A stretch of 19,274 bases of DNA, taken from positions 1-19,274 of the forward strand of contig JBMYZL010000029.1 in the NCBI GenBank assembly GCA_049610385.1, in the 5' to 3' direction. This document shows, one piece after another, positions 1 through 7,761 of the stretch (positions within the stretch are counted from its first letter, which is position 1; every line of letters starts with the position of its first letter). Made by a program: the position numbers and the translations under genes. The notes under the pieces are model-generated. The model saw nothing but the letters and a program-made list of their open reading frames with translations. It was not told the DNA's origin and did no database searches. The DNA comes from JBMYZL01 sp049610385 (lineage in GTDB: Bacteria > Bacteroidota > Bacteroidia > Flavobacteriales_D > Sanyastnellaceae).

Positions 1-1580
1 CGCAAGGCTTCCACTGCCAATCGGTGGTCGAGAAACGGCACACGGACTTCGAGGGCATGAGCCATCGACATTTGGTCCGTATCACGCAACAGGGTGTGGC
101 CCATGTAAGTGTGCATTTCCGCCAAACTGACCTTGGACAGAAAAGGCAGCCGGTAACCTTGACTTGTGGGGTGCAAGGCTTCCTTGATCCAGGCATGGAC
201 AGCATTTGGGGTGGTCGCCAAATCCGGCACCAAACGCCGCACGTCCGCCTCCAGCATCATTTGCCTAGACAAAGGATATGTGTGCTCCAAATCAAAGTAA
301 TCTCCAGCCAAAATGGCTGCCATTTTTCGAGAAGTCATGTTGGGTTTGGCCGCCACATAAACTCGGCCTGCGAGCCTCCGCAAACCTTTGGGCCAGGACG
401 TCAACCAGCGTTTCTCCAGCAATTCATGAGACCGCTTGAACACGGGATAACCCGCAAACAATTCATCCCCCCCCAGACCACTCAAGGCCACGGTGATCCC
501 GGCTTTCTTCGTGGCTTGGCTCACGACATATGTATTGGGACCGTCTCCACTGGGGTGGTCCATGGCCGCCAAAGCCGCTGGAACTTCTTCCAAAAATTCG
601 GCAGGCGTCAATCGAATTTCATGGTGATCCGTATCAAACCGTCCTGCAATCATTCGGGACCAAGGGCTCTCGTCAAACTCCCCTTCGTTGAATGTCACGC
701 TGAATGTCGACACACGGGTTTCAGCCACTTCCTTCATCAACCCCACAATCGCACTTGAATCAATCCCTCCAGACAAAAAGGCCCCCAGCGGCACATCCGC
801 ACGCAACCGCAAATTCACAGCATCCCGCAACGTGTCCCGAACTCGGGCCAACAATTCATCTCGCGAGCCTGCCTCGTCATGTTGCGCAACTTCGTGCGCC
901 AAATCCCACCAGCGGATTGTTTCCATTTCAGCATCCTGCACACGGATGTAATGGCCCGGTGGCAACATCTTCACCTCGGCGAGGATGGTTCGCGGGGCAT
1001 GGACAGTTTGGTACCTCAAATAATCCACCAAAGCCACTGGGTCATGCCGCCGGGAAACGCGGCCAGAGGCCAAAAGCGCCCGAATCTCAGAAGCAAAAAA
1101 CAATGCCCGGCTTGAGTACGCATAGTAAATGGGTTTGATGCCCAGGCGATCGCGGGCAATCACCAACATCTTTTCACGGGCATTCCACCAGGCAAAACCA
1201 AACATGCCATTGCATCGGTGCAACGCTTCCTCAACCCCCCAAACCTGCAAGGCCGCAAGCACCACCTCTGTATCGCTGTCCGTTTGGAAGGCAAAATCCC
1301 CTGTCAACTCAGCGCGCAATTCCCGGTAATTGTAAACCTCACCATTGAACACGAAGGCATCACCTGTGGGACCGTGAAACCAAGGCTGGTTCGCGGCTTC
1401 AGAGGTGTCGATGATGCTGAGTCGCTGGTGACCCAAAACCACCTCGCGCTCATCGCTCCAAACGCCCGATGCATCCGGGCCCCGGTGCGCCATGGCGGCG
1501 TTCATTTGGACCACCACATCGGCCGCTGCACCCCAATTCCTAAAATCCTCCAGCCCGATGATGCCCGTGATGCCGCACAT
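1..1580 (-). CDS. asnB: Asparagine synthetase, glutamine-hydrolysing (3' end outside window)
   Basis: Makes asparagine from aspartate, ATP and glutamine-derived ammonia in the cytoplasm. I translated the open frame on the minus strand: about 526 residues are visible and the C-terminus lies beyond base 1. The N-terminus begins MCGITG, so Cys2 is the glutaminase nucleophile. Further class II amidotransferase motifs follow (MAHRGPDASG near residue 30, LGHQRLSIID, FNGEVYNY). The ATP-pyrophosphatase loop SGGIDSS is at residues 270-276, and GLGGDELFAGY follows. The last visible part reads LEVRVPFLDHR, a conserved late motif of AsnB, so only the tail is missing. The ATG at 1580 shares a base with the thiL stop (TGATG), suggesting translational coupling. 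No damage is visible. AsnB-like enzymes of surface-glycan pathways also carry these motifs, but the housekeeping neighbourhood favours true AsnB. Confidence 0.95.
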   Translation of the reverse strand, partial: MCGITGIIGLEDFRNWGAAADVVVQMNAAMAHRGPDASGVWSDEREVVLGHQRLSIIDTSEAANQPWFHGPTGDAFVFNGEVYNYRELRAELTGDFAFQTDSDTEVVLAALQVWGVEEALHRCNGMFGFAWWNAREKMLVIARDRLGIKPIYYAYSSRALFFASEIRALLASGRVSRRHDPVALVDYLRYQTVHAPRTILAEVKMLPPGHYIRVQDAEMETIRWWDLAHEVAQHDEAGSRDELLARVRDTLRDAVNLRLRADVPLGAFLSGGIDSSAIVGLMKEVAETRVSTFSVTFNEGEFDESPWSRMIAGRFDTDHHEIRLTPAEFLEEVPAALAAMDHPSGDGPNTYVVSQATKKAGITVALSGLGGDELFAGYPVFKRSHELLEKRWLTSWPKGLRRLAGRVYVAAKPNMTSRKMAAILAGDYFDLEHTYPLSRQMMLEADVRRLVPDLATTPNAVHAWIKEALHPTSQGYRLPFLSKVSLAEMHTYMGHTLLRDTDQMSMAHALEVRVPFLDHRLAVEAL

Positions 1581-2623
1581 CAGGCCTCAGGTTCTTCTGC
1601 GCGCAAACCATCCCAGCCCTGGGCTGTCAAGTCCACGTGCATCCCATTTTTCGTCACCAACTTGTGCTCCTGAGCATCCGCAACCATGTGACCGATGACT
1701 GTGAGTTTTGGGTGATTGTGCACCTTATCATAGTCCGACTGGGCCATGGTGAACAACAGCTCATAATCCTCTCCTCCACTGAGCATGCACATGGTGGGAT
1801 CGAGGTTGAATGCACGGGCAGTCTCATAGGTTTTTTCTGCAATCGGCAACTTTTCTTCGTAGAGTCGAATGCCGAGGCCACTCGCTTGACAAATGTGCAA
1901 AGCTTCTGAGGCCAAACCATCGCTGATATCAATCATGCTGGTAGGCTTGAGGCCCAAATCTGCCAATTCCTGAATGACATCCACCCGCGCTTCTGGCTTC
2001 AACTGGCGCTCCAAAATGGCCTCATGGTCCTTCAAATCTGGTTGCGCTGTGGGGGCGGCGTTAAACACCTCTTTTTCCCGCTCCAATACTTGCAACCCCA
2101 TGTATGCGCCTCCCAGCTCCCCAGATACCACCACCAAGTCGCCGTCTCCAGCCCCAGAACGGGTAACCACTTGGTCGCTGTCCACCAAACCTATGGCGGT
2201 GACCCCCAACACCAAGCCCGTCCGGCTCGAGGTGGTGTCTCCACCCACTAGATCCACATTGTAAACTTCACATGCCTTGCGAATCCCAGCATAAAGCTCA
2301 TCGACTGCTTGCACTGAAAACCGACTCGACAAAGCCATGGACACTGTGATGGCAACGGGTTCCGCATTCATCGCGCAGATGTCACTCAAATTCACCACAA
2401 CGGCCTTATACCCCAGGTGCTTCAAAGGAACATAGGACAAATCGAAATGGATGCCCTCACACAACATATCTGTGGACACCACCGTTCGCTTGCCCGATGC
2501 ATCCAACACCGCCGCATCGTCCCCAATCCCGAGCAATGTTTCTGGCCGCTTGTGTTGCAATCCCTCCGCGATCCGGGCAATCAGACCAAATTCCCCGAGG
2601 TCTTGAATTTCAGTTCGCTCCAT
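1580..2623 (-). CDS. thiL: Thiamine-monophosphate kinase ThiL
   Basis: Phosphorylates thiamine monophosphate to thiamine diphosphate with ATP, the last step of cofactor synthesis. The 347-residue protein has the usual family length. It shows ThiL/PurM-fold motifs in order: LGEFGLI at the N-terminus, GDDAA at residues 34-38 (metal and nucleotide binding), NLSDICAM, the LVGGDTTS segment, IDISDGLASE, and SGGEDYELLF near residue 280. I chose the ATG at 2623 because known ThiL proteins begin just before the LGEFGLI motif; an in-frame GTG at 2644 would add seven residues. A TACCTTTG box lies five bases before this ATG. The gene is 74 bp downstream of the FKBP stop and overlaps asnB by one base. No other thiamine gene and no TPP riboswitch-like structure were seen next to it. 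Confidence 0.94.
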   Translation of the reverse strand: MERTEIQDLGEFGLIARIAEGLQHKRPETLLGIGDDAAVLDASGKRTVVSTDMLCEGIHFDLSYVPLKHLGYKAVVVNLSDICAMNAEPVAITVSMALSSRFSVQAVDELYAGIRKACEVYNVDLVGGDTTSSRTGLVLGVTAIGLVDSDQVVTRSGAGDGDLVVVSGELGGAYMGLQVLEREKEVFNAAPTAQPDLKDHEAILERQLKPEARVDVIQELADLGLKPTSMIDISDGLASEALHICQASGLGIRLYEEKLPIAEKTYETARAFNLDPTMCMLSGGEDYELLFTMAQSDYDKVHNHPKLTVIGHMVADAQEHKLVTKNGMHVDLTAQGWDGLRAEEPEA

Positions 2624-2628
2624 AACCC

Positions 2629-2636
2629 CAAAGGTA
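2629..2636 (-). promoter_or_regulatory. TACCTTTG box just upstream of thiL (possible -7 element)
   Basis: Read on the minus strand, TACCTTTG fits the Bacteroidota -7 consensus TAnnTTTG exactly and ends five bases before the thiL ATG. If used, it would give a leaderless or nearly leaderless thiL transcript. I see no TTG at the expected -33 distance, so the promoter call is weak. Confidence 0.3.
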
Positions 2637-2697
2637 GGGTTCACGTGGTCATACCTCGATGAATCATCCGCTGCAAATGCACCGGCAAGAATTCAAA

Positions 2698-3171
2698 TCA
2701 GTTGGCCTTGGGCGGGACCTCGACGGCCTCAATTTGGCCCTCAAAGTGCAAATCCAATCCAGCAAAGGGATGATTGAAATCGACAACCACACTGTTGAGG
2801 CGTACCTCGGCCACCACCCCAATCAATTCCTCACCTTCCTCGGTTTCCATCGGAACCACCTCGCCTTCAGCAAACACGGATTCATCGAGCTCACCATCCA
2901 CAAGGAAAGCTTCCTTCGGGACCTCGACATAGGCCTCCTCTTCTTCTGGCCCATATGCTTCCTCAGCTTTCAATGACAATTGAAATTCATCGCCCGAAGT
3001 CAAGCCCATGACGGCTTTTTCAAATGCCGAAAGCACCTCATCGTTTCCAACAATGAATTCAAAAGGGTCGTCAGCGGTGCAAACTTCGAGTTCTTCCCCT
3101 TCGGGTCCGACTTCGCGCAAAACATAGGTCAACCGCACCAAGTGACCTGTTCCGATGTGCAATGGATTCAT
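2698..3171 (-). CDS. SlyD-like FKBP-type peptidyl-prolyl cis-trans isomerase
   Basis: Predicted cytoplasmic proline isomerase and chaperone of 157 residues. The N-terminal FKBP strand (VRLTYVLRE, residues 12-20) is followed by GNDEVLSAFEKAVMGLTSGD (42-61) and EEAYGPEEEE (70-79). An acidic insert-in-flap region occupies about 75-125, and the closing FKBP segment VDFNHPFAGLDLHF spans 130-143. This domain order is that of SlyD. There is no signal peptide and no His/Cys-rich metal-binding tail, so the nickel role of E. coli SlyD is not supported. The frame extends upstream to 3294, but the ATG at 3171 gives the normal SlyD N-terminus; the upstream part overlaps the divergent peptidase gene. TTCG stands four bases before this ATG. 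It lies upstream of thiL and asnB on the same strand. Confidence 0.88.
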   Translation of the reverse strand: MNPLHIGTGHLVRLTYVLREVGPEGEELEVCTADDPFEFIVGNDEVLSAFEKAVMGLTSGDEFQLSLKAEEAYGPEEEEAYVEVPKEAFLVDGELDESVFAEGEVVPMETEEGEELIGVVAEVRLNSVVVDFNHPFAGLDLHFEGQIEAVEVPPKAN

Positions 3172-3202
3172 GCGGCGAAAGTAGGCCGTAAATTGCCGCA
3201 TG
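3169..3202. promoter_or_regulatory. 28-bp divergent intergenic region flanked by mirror-image start sites
   Basis: The FKBP start (minus, 3171) and peptidase start (plus, 3200) are separated by only 28 bp. CATGCGGC at 3169-3176 and GCCGCATG at 3195-3202 are perfect 8-bp inverted repeats, each including one start codon. The match continues outward as GA two bases further on. Any promoters for the two genes must lie within this gap or inside the opposite gene. The minus-strand TACTTTCG (3183-3176) is one mismatch from TAnnTTTG. It could be an operator or only a fortuitous palindrome. Confidence 0.45.
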
Positions 3203-5674
3203 CTTCGATTCATTTGGATGCTTTTCGCAGGATGTCTTTTGGGGATGCCAACTGCGATGAGCCAAACCGACTCCATCCCTGCCCACCGCACCACACCTCC
3301 GCATGTGCATCACACCTTGTGCCATCACGCACAAGGGCATGAACGACCCGATCATTTGGAGGCTCCAGAACGGTTCCAGAATTATGACATGACCACATCC
3401 ATCGCCCGCAGCGATTCCTTTGACATTTCCGGATATACTTTGACTTTGGACCTCACAGACTACTCCGGTCAAACCTTACAAGGCGAGGCCATCATCGCCT
3501 TGAGCGTTGTGTCCGATGGCGTGACAGATTTGTGGTTTGACTTGGTGGATTTGACGGTGGACAGTGTGACCATCGATGGCCTGGGTGTGGCTTATGACCA
3601 AACGGAAAACGAATTGCATGTCTCACCCCCCTCCGGCGGTTGGCAAAATGGCAACGCGCACGAAATCGCCATCAGCTATGGTGGCAGCCCTTATGCGGAT
3701 CCTTATTGGGGTGGCTTCTATTTTGTGAACGACTACATCTACAACTTGGGCATTGGTTTGACCACCATCCCGCCCAATTTTGGCAAGGTGTGGCACCCTT
3801 GCTTTGACAATTTTGTGGAACGAGCCACCTACACCTATCATGTCAAAACCGCTGGCGGACGAACAGCGCACTGCCAAGGTACTTTCCTCGGAGAAACTGC
3901 CCTGGGCGGAGACACCGTCGTGCGGAGCTTTTCGCTCACCCACCCCATCACCACCCACCAAGCTGCCGTAGCTGCCGCTCCCTACGTGGATTCGAATGAT
4001 GTCCACATGGGGGCGTATGGCGAAATCCCAATCCGGTTGACCGGCAAGGCCGGAGACATCCATCAAATGGTCAACAAATTCGCAGAACTCGGGTATGCCA
4101 TTGATGCACTTGAGCATTGGTGGGGGCCCTATGCTTGGGAGCGCGTGGGATACGTGCTGACGACCGATGGGGCGCTGGAAATCCCGACGAACATTGCATA
4201 CCCTGTATTCATGGTGGGAGAGGGGCTGGTGTCCAATGGCGGGTTGTTCAGCCATGAGCTGGGGCATCACTGGTGGGGTGATTTGGTCGCCCCCACCTTG
4301 CACAACCACATGTGGCTCAAAGAGGGTCCCGCGGAATACAGCAGTCACCTCTTCGTGGAATGGAAAGACGGTGAAGAAGCTTTCATTGAGACTGTGAAAG
4401 ACAACCAACTCTTCGTGCTCGAACAGGCCCACATCGACGACAATGGGTTTCACCCCATGTCACCCATGCCAGACGAAGAAATCTATGGGCGACACACCTA
4501 CTACAAGGGGGCTTCCGTGCTGCACAACTTGCGGGCATACCTCGGAGATGAGTTGTTCCGAAGTGGCATGCAATCCGTCATCGCCACCTTGTATGACAGC
4601 CACATGGATGCAACGTTGTTTGCCGAAACCCTGGAATCCGCAACCGGTGTGGACATGGCTCCTTTCTTCGACGCCCACATCTTCCAACCCGGCTTCTCCA
4701 CTTGGGTTGTAGACTCGTTGTCAGCATCCTCAGAAACATCGACCACACTTCATTTGCAACAGAAGCTTCGTGCATGCGACAACCACCATGAAGCTGAACC
4801 CTTGGATGTTTCCTTGTACAACTTGGCTGGTGAGCGATTCGAAACGGCCATTGTGGTCGGGAGTCAATTGGCCAATGTAGAAGTGGATCATGCTGGTTTT
4901 GAAGGGCCCATTGCATTTGCCGCTTTGAATGAAAGTGGGCGCTTGAACCAAGGCCGGATGGACATCACCTACACAGTGAACGAAACATCTGGTATCACGC
5001 AGTTGCCATGGGTGGGTTTGCGGGCAGGGTGCGATGCCATTCCTGAGGGAGATTCAGCCATTGTTCGAGTGGAACACCATTGGGCAGCACCTGACGCAGT
5101 GCCCGTCGCGCCATATGTTGACGAATTGAGCTCCACGCATTTTTGGGTGGTGGATGGAATTTGGCCAGAGGGGCTCATCCTCGACGCCCGCATCCAATAC
5201 GATGGCAGCAATTCTGATGAGCTGGATCATGACTTGTACGGAGTCACGGAGGCGGACGCATTTCTTGCTTGGCGCGCAGGCGCTGGAGAACCATGGGTGG
5301 AATTTCCGAACTATGAATGGCAGTCGGGGTCTTTGTCCAATGGTGCGGGCCTGTTCCGCATTCCGCAACTGTTGAAAGGCCAATATGCCTTTGCCAACGG
5401 CGATGTGTCTTTGGGTGTTGAGAACCCGAATTCCCGTTCGTGGTCTTTGGGGCCCAACCCCGCTGTGAGCGATGTTCAGGTGTTGGGCGAACATGGCGGA
5501 TTCGTGGAGGTCTTCGATGGTCGTGGGGCTTGTGTCCTCCGCATTCGAAGCGATGTTGACGCACCGGTGTCTTTCTCGGTTGCCGACTGGCCAGCGGGTT
5601 TGTATGTGATTCGGTGTGCCCGAGGGGCCGTCGGACAAACCCTGGTCGTCAGTCCAAATGCCAACGAGCGATAA
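3200..5674 (+). CDS. Secreted M1-like zinc metallopeptidase with T9SS C-terminal sorting domain
   Basis: 824-residue exported peptidase. A signal peptide spans about residues 1-21 (basic Arg3, hydrophobic core, cut near AMS-Q). A histidine-rich stretch follows (29-52), then an M1-type N-terminal beta domain (about 65-245) and the catalytic domain. HELGH is at 352-356 and the third zinc ligand Glu375 follows exactly 18 residues after HELGH, matching HEXXH-x18-E. Tyr434, in YYKGA, fits the transition-state tyrosine. The exopeptidase motif, normally GAMEN, reads GALEI (324-328). The last 75-85 residues (SLGPNPA, FDGRGA, PAGLYVIR) form a T9SS type A sorting domain, so the protein is expected to cross the outer membrane by the Por system. 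The ATG at 3200 gives the complete signal peptide. The 3' end overlaps the convergent gene by 26 bp. Substrate unknown. Confidence 0.9.
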   Translation: MLRFIWMLFAGCLLGMPTAMSQTDSIPAHRTTPPHVHHTLCHHAQGHERPDHLEAPERFQNYDMTTSIARSDSFDISGYTLTLDLTDYSGQTLQGEAIIALSVVSDGVTDLWFDLVDLTVDSVTIDGLGVAYDQTENELHVSPPSGGWQNGNAHEIAISYGGSPYADPYWGGFYFVNDYIYNLGIGLTTIPPNFGKVWHPCFDNFVERATYTYHVKTAGGRTAHCQGTFLGETALGGDTVVRSFSLTHPITTHQAAVAAAPYVDSNDVHMGAYGEIPIRLTGKAGDIHQMVNKFAELGYAIDALEHWWGPYAWERVGYVLTTDGALEIPTNIAYPVFMVGEGLVSNGGLFSHELGHHWWGDLVAPTLHNHMWLKEGPAEYSSHLFVEWKDGEEAFIETVKDNQLFVLEQAHIDDNGFHPMSPMPDEEIYGRHTYYKGASVLHNLRAYLGDELFRSGMQSVIATLYDSHMDATLFAETLESATGVDMAPFFDAHIFQPGFSTWVVDSLSASSETSTTLHLQQKLRACDNHHEAEPLDVSLYNLAGERFETAIVVGSQLANVEVDHAGFEGPIAFAALNESGRLNQGRMDITYTVNETSGITQLPWVGLRAGCDAIPEGDSAIVRVEHHWAAPDAVPVAPYVDELSSTHFWVVDGIWPEGLILDARIQYDGSNSDELDHDLYGVTEADAFLAWRAGAGEPWVEFPNYEWQSGSLSNGAGLFRIPQLLKGQYAFANGDVSLGVENPNSRSWSLGPNPAVSDVQVLGEHGGFVEVFDGRGACVLRIRSDVDAPVSFSVADWPAGLYVIRCARGAVGQTLVVSPNANER

Positions 5675-6686
5675 CCCCTCTACCGGCCAGCCACACAGCC
5701 TCACCGCTTGGCGCGTACCGCGCTGTGTAATACAGCGTGTCTGAAATGGATGCTTTGCGCCAAGTTTGACCTGCGTCTTCCGATCTGTGGATGCCAGGCG
5801 TTCCCAAGGCGATCGCCCGTCCACCAGCCGGGTCCGTGGGGTCAAATTGAACGCAGGACTGGTAGCCCACGCCCTGGACAGCTTTCCAAGAAACGCCGCC
5901 GTCCTGGGTTTGGGCCATGGAGCCTTTTGTTCGTTGTTTTTGCGACCAATCCCCACCGACCAAGAGGCCCGTTTGCCCCGAACTGGAAATGGCCATTCCG
6001 AATGTTCCAGTCATCTGCCCCCCTTGATTCATGGGTGTCTCGACGGCCGACCATGACCGCCCGCGATTTGATGAATGGAACACCCGTGCTGCAGATCCAC
6101 CGGTGGCGATCCACGCATGGTCTCCTTGAACGGCGATGTTGGTGTTGGAGGCGGCAAAACCCGCTTCACCCGCCTTTGTTTTGGGCATTTGGCTGCAAGG
6201 AATGAGGGACCATGTTTGGCCTGAATCTCGCGTTTCAATCACCCGTAGGCAATCATCTACAGGGTCGCCCATGGCCAGTCCCTCGGCATCATTGAAAAAC
6301 ACCATGCTGTCATAAAACGCCGCAGAATCAGCATCGACAAACACTGTATCCCACGACATTCCTCGATTTTCCGAACGCAACAAAATAGCAGGCGACCCAA
6401 TTGTCAACAGATGCACAGCCCCACCTGCCACAGCCAGCGACCGGAAAGATCGACTCGCAATGGAATCGTGATGCCATGTATCGCCCGCATCCAGTGTATA
6501 ACCAAAATGGCCGGACGAACCGGCATACCAAATTTCATTTTCAGAAACGACTTCAAGTGCGCGCACACTTGGCGCTGGAATGTCCCACCGAACCAAGGAC
6601 TCTTCACGCTGAATCCGGCCGCAACCATCCGGCGGCGTCAACAGAACACCAGCGCACATACCCATCAGGCATCCAAATGCACGCAT
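5649..6686 (-). CDS. Secreted YCF48-like / Asp-box beta-propeller protein
   Basis: 345 residues with a hydrophobic N-terminus. Cys22 follows the hydrophobic part but the preceding PPDG is a poor lipobox, so lipidation is uncertain. Six Asp-box repeats of the form S/T-x-D/N-x-G-x-T/S-W occur at residues 64-71, 105-112, 152-159, 205-212, 260-267 and 302-309, about 40-55 residues apart, as in YCF48/sialidase-type propellers. No catalytic residues of sialidases can be assigned, and such proteins are often misnamed oxidoreductases or glycosyl hydrolases. The likely role is a binding or assembly scaffold in the periplasm or on the surface. The ATG at 6686 lies four bases after the DUF4837 stop, so the gene is probably the last of the panC-tatA-mltD-DUF4837 run. 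It ends inside the 3' end of the convergent M1 peptidase gene. Confidence 0.8.
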   Translation of the reverse strand: MRAFGCLMGMCAGVLLTPPDGCGRIQREESLVRWDIPAPSVRALEVVSENEIWYAGSSGHFGYTLDAGDTWHHDSIASRSFRSLAVAGGAVHLLTIGSPAILLRSENRGMSWDTVFVDADSAAFYDSMVFFNDAEGLAMGDPVDDCLRVIETRDSGQTWSLIPCSQMPKTKAGEAGFAASNTNIAVQGDHAWIATGGSAARVFHSSNRGRSWSAVETPMNQGGQMTGTFGMAISSSGQTGLLVGGDWSQKQRTKGSMAQTQDGGVSWKAVQGVGYQSCVQFDPTDPAGGRAIALGTPGIHRSEDAGQTWRKASISDTLYYTARYAPSGEAVWLAGRGVIARWHLD

Positions 6687-6690
6687 GGGT

Positions 6691-7761
6691 TCAAGAATTG
6701 GGGGCCAAATTCAACGATCGCACCACCGATTCAACCTCACGGATGTATTCCCGCTTGTCGAAATATGGGGCGTACACATACCCCTCCACCGTGACCAAAC
6801 GGCCACGATCCGCGTCATGCACAGTAAGACTCACATAGGGGCCGCCCATGAAGTTGTTTTCGATTTTCCAAAGGCCGCGCAGTTCGCTGGCAAAAGCACC
6901 TTGATGAAGCACTTCTTCATAACTGGGGAAGAATCGCAATTCGGAAGTCATGTAGCTGCCATCTGTGGGGCCAGGCACGTATTTCCGCATGAACCGATTC
7001 CGGGCCGAAATCCGCGAGGACATCGAAAACAAGGTGTCGCTTACATACGGCTCAAAATAAATCACAAAGCCTTGCTGAACATCGTGGTTGTCTCCCCCTT
7101 TCATGCGGGTCAATTGGCGATCCATCCAAATGAACTCCTCGGTTTCTTTGACGATGCGGGCATCACGTGGCACCACCAATTGAACCCCATGTCGCTCGAC
7201 CAAATCCCGCGCAATCACTTCATTGTCATCGAGTGCAACCAAATCCCCAAAACGACTGACCTCTTCTGCATGAAACAACGATGCCATTTCGGCGCGCCGG
7301 CCATCCAAAGCCAGGGCAAGCGCTTGTGCCGACCTGGCTTTCGCTTCTACAAAAATTTGGCCTGACGAAAACCGATTGCGGTAAAACTTCACGGAAGGTT
7401 CCTGCGTGTCCACGCGGTCGGCCAAATCAATCACCACAACGTTGCGATGTGGTTTCCAAAACCGGTCAAACTCTTCGGTGGGCAAATGGATCAAATCGAA
7501 CAAGGGTTCGAATTGCGGCAGAACAGGCATGGACACCCCAAAAATGGCTTGTAGGGTGTCTCCCACGGGACCATTCCACGTGTCGAAATCACAGACGATC
7601 ACAATCTCGCCACTTGCACCCACCCTGCCCGGCAGGGCTGCACGTGCACCTTCTTGGCTCCCACAACTTGTGATCACCATGGACAGCAGGATGAATCCGA
7701 CACATGCCCACAAGAAGAAAATGCCAAAAGGAATCGGTTTAGAGCTTGCTGGGATCCGCAT
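6691..7761 (-). CDS. DUF4837 family lipoprotein
   Basis: 356 residues. The N-terminus has a basic start, a hydrophobic stretch (about 11-30) and a lipobox-like VITSC with Cys33, so a lipoprotein anchored in the cell envelope is predicted. The rest resembles DUF4837, a Bacteroidota family of unknown function: a start such as GEIVIVCD after the linker, a NVVVIDLAD segment, and the late MTSELRFFPSYEEV and LWKIENNFMGGPYVS segments. I chose the ATG at 7761, which overlaps the mltD stop by 23 bases and has an A/T-rich leader; an in-frame GTG at 7785 would add eight residues. Its place directly behind a lytic transglycosylase suggests an envelope role, but no activity can be read from the sequence. 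Confidence 0.85.
   Translation of the reverse strand: MRIPASSKPIPFGIFFLWACVGFILLSMVITSCGSQEGARAALPGRVGASGEIVIVCDFDTWNGPVGDTLQAIFGVSMPVLPQFEPLFDLIHLPTEEFDRFWKPHRNVVVIDLADRVDTQEPSVKFYRNRFSSGQIFVEAKARSAQALALALDGRRAEMASLFHAEEVSRFGDLVALDDNEVIARDLVERHGVQLVVPRDARIVKETEEFIWMDRQLTRMKGGDNHDVQQGFVIYFEPYVSDTLFSMSSRISARNRFMRKYVPGPTDGSYMTSELRFFPSYEEVLHQGAFASELRGLWKIENNFMGGPYVSLTVHDADRGRLVTVEGYVYAPYFDKREYIREVESVVRSLNLAPNS

Noticed and set aside
24..758. Long open frame on the plus strand across asnB
   Set aside because: It is antisense to a fully recognisable AsnB coding region with intact motifs; the translated product has no recognisable domain.
2624..2697. TPP riboswitch before thiL
   Set aside because: The 74-bp gap is too short and lacks the conserved TPP-aptamer segments.
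3623..4453. 276-codon open frame on the minus strand inside the M1 peptidase gene
   Set aside because: Shadow of the peptidase gene; the zinc-site motifs on the plus strand prove which frame is coding.
5054..5956. 300-codon open frame on the minus strand spanning the end of the peptidase gene
   Set aside because: It overlaps both the peptidase (antisense) and the propeller gene in another frame, and its composition (many Arg, Pro, His, Trp) is not protein-like.
6685..7365. 226-codon plus-strand frame opposite DUF4837
   Set aside because: Antisense shadow; the minus frame has a lipoprotein signal and DUF4837 segments and fits the operon.
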